Shown here piece by piece: positions 55,615-61,805 of a DNA stretch of 61,805 nucleotides. The translations under genes and the position numbers were made by a program. The stretch comes from Gemmatimonadota bacterium (lineage in GTDB: Bacteria; Gemmatimonadota; Gemmatimonadetes; Longimicrobiales; Gaopeijiaceae), in NCBI GenBank assembly GCA_022822445.1, contig JAJEBR010000040.1:1-61805 (forward strand), read 5' to 3'. Under the pieces are notes generated by a model. That model saw only the letters and a program-made list of their open reading frames with translations, did not search any database and had not been told where the DNA came from. Every line of letters starts with the position of its first letter. Within the stretch, counting starts at the first letter, position 1.

Positions 55615-55837
55615 GCTTGTCTCCGTTCTATTCGGCGGCAGGGCCGTTGCTTGCAAGGTCGGTCGCCGGTGGGTCTGCCGGTGGGAGTCCGGCCCCGGTT
55701 CCGAAGCTGCGTCGGTGCCCCATTGTGTGATTCATCGGCGCGGGCCGCGGTTGCCTTCCTGTAACGTGGCCGGCCCCGTGCGCCACGTCCAGCGCGGCAG
55801 GCCCTCCCGCCGTCTCGGGCCCGGTCGCGTCCGCACC

Positions 55838-55870
55838 TTGACATGTATATGGTTACCATATACCATATAC
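55838..55870. promoter_or_regulatory. Promoter/operator of the second RHH-PIN pair
   Basis: TTGACA at 55838-55843 is a good -35 box. Overlapping the spacer and -10 area is the perfect palindrome GTATATGGTTACCATATAC (845-863 of 55 kb, that is 55845-55863). A third half-site, CCATATAC, follows at 55863-55870. Repressor binding here would block the promoter, as expected for antitoxin autoregulation. ATG follows at 55874, so the transcript may be nearly leaderless. Confidence 0.7.
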
Positions 55871-55873
55871 GCC

Positions 55874-56191
55874 ATGAAGAAGATCAAGACGACGGTGTAT
55901 CTGAACGCGGGGGACTACCGCAGGCTCAGGTCGCTCGCGGCCGAGGAGGGGCGTTCGGCGGCAGAGCTGGTGCGCGAGGCGGTGGCCGAGTACGCGGCGA
56001 GGGCGACGGAGCGTGCATGGCCGAGGTCGATCGGGATGGGGGACAGTGGCGATCCGCACTTCGCCCAGAACTACGAAGACCAACTCGATGGCTTCGGGGA
56101 GGACGGCCTGGAGGACTACTTCCAGGCGCACGAGGCTGCTCCAGCTGAACCGTCAGATACTCGTCGCAAGTCGCAGGGTGGAGAAGATTGA
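55874..56191 (+). CDS. Ribbon-helix-helix antitoxin (second pair)
   Basis: 105 aa. KIKTTVYLNAGDYRRLRSLA and RSAAELVREAVAEYAAR (residues 3-41) form the RHH DNA-binding fold. An acidic tail (YEDQLDGFGEDGLEDYFQAH) is the likely toxin-neutralising arm. ATG 55874 begins right at the RHH strand and right after the operator repeats. Its stop overlaps the PIN gene's TTG (TTGA). No Shine-Dalgarno sequence is visible, which fits a leaderless or very short leader mRNA. Confidence 0.85.
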   Translation: MKKIKTTVYLNAGDYRRLRSLAAEEGRSAAELVREAVAEYAARATERAWPRSIGMGDSGDPHFAQNYEDQLDGFGEDGLEDYFQAHEAAPAEPSDTRRKSQGGED

Positions 56192-56646
56192 TCATAGTGG
56201 ATACGGGCGCCATGCTGGCGCTTCTCGACAAACGAAACTCCACCCATACGACATTGCTCGAGCTCTTTCGATCCTGTCAGAACGAATGGGTCCTGCCATG
56301 GGCCATCCTGCCCGAACTGGACCATATGGTGCCGAGAAGATTGGGTCTTGCGGTCTCCCGAGCCTTTCGCGCCGACCTGGCCGAAGGCCACTACGCGGTT
56401 GAATGGGGCGCGCACCCCGACCTGAAGAGGGCGGTGGAACTTGATCGCACCTATCGCGGCCTGTCGCTGGGACTGGTCGATGGCATCGTAATGGCCATGG
56501 CGGAGCGGCTCGAGGCGCGCGCGATCGTGACGCTGGACCTGCGCGACTTCGGTGCGGTCACTCTGAAAGGCCAGCCGGAGCTTTGGCCGCGGGACCTGTC
56601 GCCGGGCCCGGACCGCGACCCGGCACGCCCGATCTGGCCGGGCTAG
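56188..56646 (+). CDS. PIN-domain toxin (second pair)
   Basis: 152 aa with a TTG start at 56188 inside the antitoxin stop. MIIVDTGAMLALLDKR has the first Asp (position 5). WAILPELDHMV supplies the Glu. GLSLGLVDGIVMAMAERL carries the third acidic residue. AIVTLDLRDFGAV supplies the last. The set matches VapC-like PIN RNases. It is complete. The C-terminal PGPDRDPARPIWPG is a poorly conserved tail. It is not similar in detail to the PIN toxin at 17326, so the two pairs were acquired separately. Confidence 0.87.
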   Translation: MIIVDTGAMLALLDKRNSTHTTLLELFRSCQNEWVLPWAILPELDHMVPRRLGLAVSRAFRADLAEGHYAVEWGAHPDLKRAVELDRTYRGLSLGLVDGIVMAMAERLEARAIVTLDLRDFGAVTLKGQPELWPRDLSPGPDRDPARPIWPG

Positions 56647-56708
56647 CGCCAGCGCGGCGGCCCGGGCCTGGTTGTCCTCACGGCGACGCCCGAACCAGCT
56701 GCGGACCC

Positions 56709-58118
56709 CTACGCCTCCACGATCGGCCAGGGCGTCCAGTCCCGCCACTTCCCGCGCGTAAAGTCCGGGAACTCCACCGGGGCACTGCCGTTGGCCACGC
56801 TGATCTCCGACAGCTCGCACACCGCGCTGAGCGCCGCCGCGTCGTAGACGTTCATGTCCAGCGGCAGCCCTTCGCGAAGGCATTTGATGAGGCGGTAGTC
56901 CTCCATGAAATCCATGCCGCCGTGGCCCCCGCCGATCGCAGCCTCGTGGAGCGCGGTCCACAGGGGGTGCTCGAACTCCTCGTAGTAGGTCCCGGCCTCT
57001 TCCCAGCGGTGCCCCGGGCTGCGCCCCTCGATGTACACGCGGTCGGGGTAGCCCTGGAAGATGCCGCGCGTTCCCTGGACCTTGTTGATGCGGTCGTAGG
57101 GGCGGGGAAGATTGGTGTCGTGGACGACGTAGATGGTCTTGCCGAGGGCGGTCTGGATGAGGCTGCCGTTCACGTCGCCGAGCGCGAAGGTCTCGGCGCG
57201 CTTGGGGTGCCCCTCGGGGTAGTTGGCGATCGCGTACTCCTGCAGGCCGCGCGAGGGGCTGCTCATCGAGACCAGATGGGCGAACCGGTCGCCGCGGTTG
57301 ATGTCCATGCAGTTGGAGACCGGGCCGAGACCGTGCATGGGATAGAGGTTGCCGTTGCGGGTCCACGAATGGTTGCGGCGCCAGAGGCCCTCGGCTGCAT
57401 CTTCGAATTTGATGCCGCGCAGGTCGTGCAGGTAGCCGCACTCGGCGTGGAGGATCTCGCCGAACAGGCCCTGCCGGACGAGGTTCAGGCAGAGGAGTTC
57501 GGCGCGTCCGTAGTTGACGTTCTCCATCATTGAGCAGTGGCGGTTGGTCCGCTCGGCGGTCTCGACCAGTTCCCAGCAGCCTTCCAGGGTGTACGAGGCG
57601 GGGATTTCGGTGGCCGCGTGCTTGCCGTTCTCCATGGCCGCGACGCAGACGGGGACGTGCCAGCGCCACGGGGTCGCCGTGTAGACGAGGTCGAGGTCCT
57701 CCTCGGCACAGAGGCGCTCGAAGTCGGTCTCGCCGTTGGTGTAGAGCGCGGGGCGGGGGTGGCCGGCCTGCTCGACGATGTCCGCGGCGCGCATGGCGTG
57801 CGGTTCGCGGATGTCGCAGACCGCCGTGATCACGCAGCCGTCGATGCGCACCAGGTTTCGGACGTGCGCCGTGCCCTGCAGCCCGACGCCGACGTACCCG
57901 ATGCGGACGTTCTCGATGGGCGGGGCGGCGAAGGGGTCCTGCGGCGGGGAGCCGAGGGCGCGGGGCACGCGCGGGGCCGCCGCGACGGCGCTTCCGCCCG
58001 CGCCGGGGTCGCCGCATCCGTGCAGGGTGGTCGCCGCGACGCCGAGGGCTCCGGCCTTGAGGAAGTCCCTGCGGTCGAGTCCGCGGGGAGTGCGTGAATC
58101 GGGGGAGCGGTCGCTCAT
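56709..58118 (-). CDS. Gfo/Idh/MocA-family protein, GH109-type (α-N-acetylgalactosaminidase-like)
   Basis: 469 aa. Tat signal: RGLDRRDFLKAGALGVAATTLHGCG. Rossmann motif: VRIGYVGVGLQGTAHVRNL. Stretches aligning with glycoside hydrolase family 109: ATPWRWHVPVCVAAMENGKH, MMENVNYGRAELLCLNLVRQ, NGNLYPMHGLGPVSNCMDIN, HDTNLPRPYDRINKVQGTRG and AAIGGGHGGMDFMEDYRLIK. GH109 enzymes use a tightly bound NAD in an oxidation-elimination mechanism to remove α-GalNAc. Family assignment is strong by motif memory; substrate specificity is inferred. It is exported folded via Tat. It stands 30 bp upstream of an MFS transporter gene on the same strand. Confidence 0.85.
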   Translation of the reverse strand: MSDRSPDSRTPRGLDRRDFLKAGALGVAATTLHGCGDPGAGGSAVAAAPRVPRALGSPPQDPFAAPPIENVRIGYVGVGLQGTAHVRNLVRIDGCVITAVCDIREPHAMRAADIVEQAGHPRPALYTNGETDFERLCAEEDLDLVYTATPWRWHVPVCVAAMENGKHAATEIPASYTLEGCWELVETAERTNRHCSMMENVNYGRAELLCLNLVRQGLFGEILHAECGYLHDLRGIKFEDAAEGLWRRNHSWTRNGNLYPMHGLGPVSNCMDINRGDRFAHLVSMSSPSRGLQEYAIANYPEGHPKRAETFALGDVNGSLIQTALGKTIYVVHDTNLPRPYDRINKVQGTRGIFQGYPDRVYIEGRSPGHRWEEAGTYYEEFEHPLWTALHEAAIGGGHGGMDFMEDYRLIKCLREGLPLDMNVYDAAALSAVCELSEISVANGSAPVEFPDFTRGKWRDWTPWPIVEA

Positions 58119-58148
58119 CTCCAGACCTCCGGAAAATGGGTGGACGAA

Positions 58149-59390
58149 CTACTTATTGTACTTCAGCGCCGGGTGCAATGACAACAGCGCCGCGAGCCCC
58201 GCAACCGGCATCGACCAGAGCGCGGCGGCCTGCGGCCCGGTGAAGTCGGCGATCGCGCCCGTCGCCATGACGCCGAGTGCGCCCACCGTCCAGGCAAGCC
58301 CCATCACGATCCCGGAGCTGGCCCCCGGCGCCCGCGGCAGCATCTCCTGGGCCATCACAACGATCGGGGGAAGCGTCGCCATCCCGAGAAAGCCCGCCAC
58401 CGCGATTGCGATGAGCCCGGGCGCGGCCCAAGGACCCAGCCACACCGCCAGCAGGTGGGCCGGGAGAGCAAGAGCGCAAAGCAGGAAGAGCAGGTGTCGC
58501 CGGTTCATGCGGTCGGCCAGGAGTCCGCCGGTCAGCGTGCCAAGCGCCTGCGCCCCCAGGTACAGCGACAGCGCGGCCGCACCGAGCGCCTCCGAGCCAC
58601 CCGCGTCGGCCACGATGATCGGTTCCATCGTCAGAAAGACCCTCTGGACGAACGCCATCGCCGAGCTGACGCCGAAGATGATGCCAAGCGGCCCGGCGAG
58701 TCGCCCGAGGATCGTCGAAGGCGGAGGCGCGGGCGGCGCCCCCCGTGTCTCGCCCCGCCCGCTGGGCAGGCCCCGGAAGAAGAGCGGCGCGAGCAGAATC
58801 GCGGGGATCATCGCGACCCAGAGGCGCTGCATCCCGCCCCAGGCCACGAGTCCCACCGCGATCAGTGGCCCGGCCGCGTACCCGACCGCGCCGCCGAAGG
58901 AAAACACCGAGTAGCGTGCGCCCCCGCCTCGTCCGGCGCCGACCCGGACCGCGTAGGATGCCCCGGGGGGATGGAATGCCGCGCCTCCGAGTCCGCCGAG
59001 CACCAGCATCAGGAGCAGGATCCAGAACGACGGCGCAAACCCGATCAGCGACACGAAAACCGCGCTCGCGACCACCCCGCCCACCGCGAAGGCGCGCCGA
59101 CCGAAGCGGTCCGCGAAGTAGCCGAAGAAGGGTTGCGGCAGCGCGGTCGCGATCGCGAAGGCGGACCCGAGCGCGGCGGCGGCCGCGATCGTAAGGTCGA
59201 GCCCCTCCATGATGCGCGGCAGGAGCGGCGGCACGATCGAGGCGTAGGCGTCGTTGACGGCGTGCGCCAGCGCGATGATGATCGCGATGCGGATCGCGGG
59301 GGCGGGCGCGGGTGGAGGGCGGGTCGCACGAGCCGCCGAAGGGTTGGCGCGGGGTGGCGCGTCAGCCTCCCGGGTTGAACCACCGGTCAT
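58149..59390 (-). CDS. MFS transporter, Fsr-like
   Basis: 413 aa from ATG 59390 (GTG 59423 is an alternative). Twelve hydrophobic segments are visible. IALAHAVNDAYASIVPPLLP opens the first helix, as in fosmidomycin-resistance-type MFS proteins. GYFADRFGRRAFAVGG is the MFS loop 2-3 motif, and LADRMNRRHLLFLLC repeats it in the second half. This family exports drugs or small molecules; some members move sugars. The proline-rich N-terminus is cytoplasmic. The order of transcription (MFS before GH109 on the minus strand is reversed: MFS 59390 to 58149, then GH109 from 58118) allows co-expression. Confidence 0.85.
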   Translation of the reverse strand: MTGGSTREADAPPRANPSAARATRPPPAPAPAIRIAIIIALAHAVNDAYASIVPPLLPRIMEGLDLTIAAAAALGSAFAIATALPQPFFGYFADRFGRRAFAVGGVVASAVFVSLIGFAPSFWILLLMLVLGGLGGAAFHPPGASYAVRVGAGRGGGARYSVFSFGGAVGYAAGPLIAVGLVAWGGMQRLWVAMIPAILLAPLFFRGLPSGRGETRGAPPAPPPSTILGRLAGPLGIIFGVSSAMAFVQRVFLTMEPIIVADAGGSEALGAAALSLYLGAQALGTLTGGLLADRMNRRHLLFLLCALALPAHLLAVWLGPWAAPGLIAIAVAGFLGMATLPPIVVMAQEMLPRAPGASSGIVMGLAWTVGALGVMATGAIADFTGPQAAALWSMPVAGLAALLSLHPALKYNK

Positions 59391-59583
59391 GCTTCGAATC
59401 GAAGTAGTCCTCGTCGGTTGCACCTGATTCGCCGGCGACGCCGCCAGCGTGCGCCATCCGCCCTCACTGGATCGCCGCCGTCTCCGGTCCTACTATCATC
59501 GTGGATTCATGCTCGATTCCGAACCCCGTCGCGCCTGCGAACTCCTGGCGCGCGGGACCACCATCATCATCAGGACTGTTCCC

Positions 59584-61668
59584 ATGAGACCCAACGCCAG
59601 CCCGAAACCGTCCCGAGGCGTCCCGGCGCGCCTCGCCGCACTGCTCACGTTCCCCTTCGTCCTCGCCGCAGTCGCCAGCTGCGGGGGCCCCTCCTACACG
59701 AACCCGCCCGGCCTCCAGGTCAATCCCCCCACCCCCGACCCTCGCGTCGGCCTCACGGCGGGGATGTTCGACGCGGGAGAGGCGAGCTGGAACCTGGAGC
59801 TGCTGTCGACCACGCCCCCGCCCGAGCAATTCCTGGGGAGCTTCAACTCGGACCTGGCCTTCACCGGCAACTACGCGATTCAAGGCAACTTCAACGGGAT
59901 CCAGGTGTGGGACATCACCAATCCGGCCAGCCCGGTTTCGGTTGTCACCTACTACTGCCCGGCTTCGCAGAGCGACGTGTCGGTGTACGGTGACCTCCTC
60001 TTCGTATCCGGCGAGGACAACAGCGCCCGCCTGGACTGCGGCGACGAGGGGGTGCGGGAAGCGGTCAGCCACGAGCGGCTGCGCGGGATCCGCATCTTCG
60101 ATATTTCCGACATTTCCAGTCCTCGATACGTCGCAAACGTGCAGACCTGCCGCGGTTCGCACACCCACACCGTGCTGGAGCACCCGGGCGACGACGAGAA
60201 CGTCTACATCTACGTGTCCGGCTCGTCGACGGTGCGGCCCTCAGAAGAGCTTGCCGGGTGTTCGGCGTTTTCGCCGGAGGAGGATCCGAACTCGGCGCTC
60301 TTCCGCATCGAGGTGATCCGCGTGCCGCTCGACGATCCGCAGGCGGCCGCGGTGGTGAGCTCGCCGAGGATCTTTCAGGATCTGGTCGCGCCGCCGAGGC
60401 ACGGTCCCGCGCCGGGCGACATCCGGGCGAGGGAGGAAGCGGAGGCCAGGATGGAGGAAAGACGGCTGGCCCGCGAGGAAGAGCGGAGGCAGCGCGCCGC
60501 CGAGGCACGGGAGCGGGGCGACTTCGTGGTGGAGGTCGAGGACCGGCTGAGCGTTCTGCCCGCCACGGAGGCGGCCGCGAAGCTGGACAGCATCGTTGCC
60601 GCGCGGGGTGGTGACGGCCCGCCCACCGCAGCCGACAGCGCGGCGCTGAGCGAAGCCCTGGATGCGGCCACGCGAGCGTCGATGCCCGCCATGATGCGTC
60701 CCATGGGCGGCCGCCCCCCTCCCGCCCGCGACGAGCCGCGACCGGGACCGAACCAGTGCCACGACATCACCGTGTACCCGGCGATCGGGCTGGCGGGCGG
60801 CGCGTGCCTGGGCTACGGCCTGCTCCTCGACATCACGGACCCCGCGAATCCCGTGCGCCTGCAGGCGGTGGCCGACTCCAACTTCTCGATCTGGCACTCC
60901 GCCACCTTCAGCAACGACGGCAGCAAGATCATGTTCACCGACGAGTGGGGCGGCGGGCTGGCGCCCAAGTGCCGCGTGGACGACCCGGTGGAATGGGGGG
61001 CCAACGCCGTGTTCGCGATCGAGGACGGAGAGATGGTCTTCCGCAGCTACTACAAGCTCCCGGCCGCGCAGACCGACCAGGAGAACTGCGTCGCCCACAA
61101 CGGCTCGCTGATCCCCGTGCCGGGGCGCGACATCATGATCCAGGGGTGGTACCAGGGCGGCATCTCGCTGATCGACTGGACCGACCCGGCCAATCCCGTC
61201 GAAATCGGCTACCACGACCGTGGCCCGCTCAACGCCGAGCGCATGGAGCCCGGCGGCAGCTGGTCCGTCTACTGGTACAACGGACTGATCGTGAACTCCG
61301 AGATCGCGCGCGGGCTCGACATCTTCGAGCTCGTCCCCAACGAGGCCCTGACCCAAAATGAAATCGACGCGGCCAATTCGGTGCAGTTGACCCAGCTGAA
61401 TTCGCAGGGCCAGCCGATCTTCGAGTGGCCGGCGACCTTCGCGCTGGCGCGGGCCTACCTGGACCAGATCGAGCGCTGGCACGGGCTGCCGGCGGCGGAG
61501 GTCGCGGCGGCGCGTAGTGCGTTGGCCGACGCCGAGAGTGCTTCCGGGGAAGGACGTCGGGACGGCCTTCAGACGCTGGCCGCGTCGCTGCGCGAGCAAG
61601 CCGCTGGAGCCGCCGATCCGGAAAGGGTCGCGAAACTGGCCGACGCCGTGGAGCGTCTGGCCAACTAG
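59584..61668 (+). CDS. LVIVD-repeat lipoprotein with charged helical insert
   Basis: 694 aa. ATG 59584 opens a signal peptide with lipobox VASC. LVIVD-type β-propeller repeats appear as GNFNGIQVWDITNPASPVSV, RGIRIFDISDISSPRYVA, YGLLLDITDPANPVRLQAVA, GGISLIDWTDPANPVEIGYH and RGLDIFELVP. Between the second and third sets lies a long charged helix (about 280-320: ARMEERRLAREEERRQRAAE). The C-terminus (about 620-694) is helical (LRE, KLADAVERLAN). It is probably an anchored, surface or periplasmic propeller. Binding partner and function are unknown. Confidence 0.82.
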   Translation: MRPNASPKPSRGVPARLAALLTFPFVLAAVASCGGPSYTNPPGLQVNPPTPDPRVGLTAGMFDAGEASWNLELLSTTPPPEQFLGSFNSDLAFTGNYAIQGNFNGIQVWDITNPASPVSVVTYYCPASQSDVSVYGDLLFVSGEDNSARLDCGDEGVREAVSHERLRGIRIFDISDISSPRYVANVQTCRGSHTHTVLEHPGDDENVYIYVSGSSTVRPSEELAGCSAFSPEEDPNSALFRIEVIRVPLDDPQAAAVVSSPRIFQDLVAPPRHGPAPGDIRAREEAEARMEERRLAREEERRQRAAEARERGDFVVEVEDRLSVLPATEAAAKLDSIVAARGGDGPPTAADSAALSEALDAATRASMPAMMRPMGGRPPPARDEPRPGPNQCHDITVYPAIGLAGGACLGYGLLLDITDPANPVRLQAVADSNFSIWHSATFSNDGSKIMFTDEWGGGLAPKCRVDDPVEWGANAVFAIEDGEMVFRSYYKLPAAQTDQENCVAHNGSLIPVPGRDIMIQGWYQGGISLIDWTDPANPVEIGYHDRGPLNAERMEPGGSWSVYWYNGLIVNSEIARGLDIFELVPNEALTQNEIDAANSVQLTQLNSQGQPIFEWPATFALARAYLDQIERWHGLPAAEVAAARSALADAESASGEGRRDGLQTLAASLREQAAGAADPERVAKLADAVERLAN

Positions 61669-61711
61669 TCCCCAAACAAGATCGTTTCGCGGGGGGGGTC
61701 TGTTAAAGAGT

Positions 61712-61789
61712 ACCGGAAAGGCTTATCCTGGTCGTAGTTAGGGCGATCCGGCGTATATCGCCGGACACCAACCAGGAGGCCTTTCCGGT
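61712..61789 (+). promoter_or_regulatory. Structured leader covering a ribosome-binding site
   Basis: ACCGGAAAGGC (61712-61722) pairs with GCCTTTCCGGT (61779-61789). Inside, CCTGGT (61727-61732) pairs with ACCAGG (61771-61776), and TCCGGCG-TATAT-CGCCGGA (61747-61765) forms an apical hairpin. The Shine-Dalgarno AGGAGG (61774-61779) and the GTG (61788-61790) are largely buried in the stem, so translation should be low unless the stem opens. Confidence 0.6.
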
Positions 61790-61805
61790 GAAGACAATAT
61801 CGCAC
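61788..61805 (+). CDS. 5' end of an unidentified gene, cut by the window edge
   Basis: GTG at 61788-61790 is followed by AAG ACA ATA TCG CAC, reading M-K-T-I-S-H. AGGAGG lies eight bases upstream. Only six codons are visible, so no family can be named. The preceding hairpin that hides the start codon and the G-run/TGTTAAAG border upstream would suit a transposase gene near an insertion-sequence end, but this is inference. Confidence 0.5.

Overview
The window is GC-rich, densely coded bacterial chromosome. Several family combinations point to a Gemmatimonadota-type organism: GLPGLI proteins paired with large carboxypeptidase-regulatory/β-barrel receptors, two DUF4159 genes in a MoxR/vWA/DUF4175 cluster, a CBM9-DUF5916 outer-membrane protein, LVIVD repeats, and many start-stop overlaps (ATGA, GTGA, TTGA). 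The envelope is clearly diderm, with β-barrels, lipoboxes and Tat signals. The phylum assignment is inference from gene content. No rRNA, tRNA or CRISPR array was recognised.

Layout. 1-0.8 kb: 3' part of a tyrosine recombinase, then a hairpin and a strong palindrome. 0.8-3.8 kb (minus): a translationally coupled trio of RhlE-type helicase, unknown 137-aa protein and β-barrel. 3.9-10.6 kb: housekeeping-like genes (low-molecular-weight phosphatase, fructosamine kinase, aminotransferase with O-methyltransferase, DsbA-like protein) and a DEAD-box protein that has lost its catalytic motifs. 10.6-17.3 kb: DUF5916 protein, small zinc ribbon, β-barrel, large lipoprotein hydrolase, DUF72. 17.3-23.2 kb: accessory region with an RHH/PIN pair, SurE with two tandem lipoprotein paralogues, a zeta-toxin-like fragment and hipBA with an elaborate operator region.

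23.2-45.2 kb (all plus strand): msrPQ leads into a long run of tightly spaced envelope genes: DUF4159, vWA membrane protein, caspase-like C13 protein with Ser in place of the catalytic Cys, OLD-like ATPase/TOPRIM, TPR metalloprotease, second DUF4159, MoxR, DUF58, BatA-like, DUF4175 (split by a -1 frame change at a slippery-type heptamer), SRPBCC and NamZ. Several joints are four-base overlaps, so the products are probably made together. A MoxR-vWA chaperone machine acting on envelope substrates is the likely core.

45.3-55.6 kb: a broken secreted-protein gene, an EEP-domain lipoprotein and two tandem GLPGLI + β-barrel receptor pairs. 55.8-61.8 kb: a second RHH/PIN pair with a clear operator, a GH109-type oxidoreductase beside an MFS transporter, an LVIVD lipoprotein, and the first codons of a gene whose ribosome-binding site lies inside a long hairpin, possibly the start of an insertion sequence.

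The points most worth following are the DUF4175 frameshift, a roughly 53-bp element present in three places, the C13-like/OLD-like couple inside the MoxR-vWA run, and the inactive-looking DEAD-box protein.
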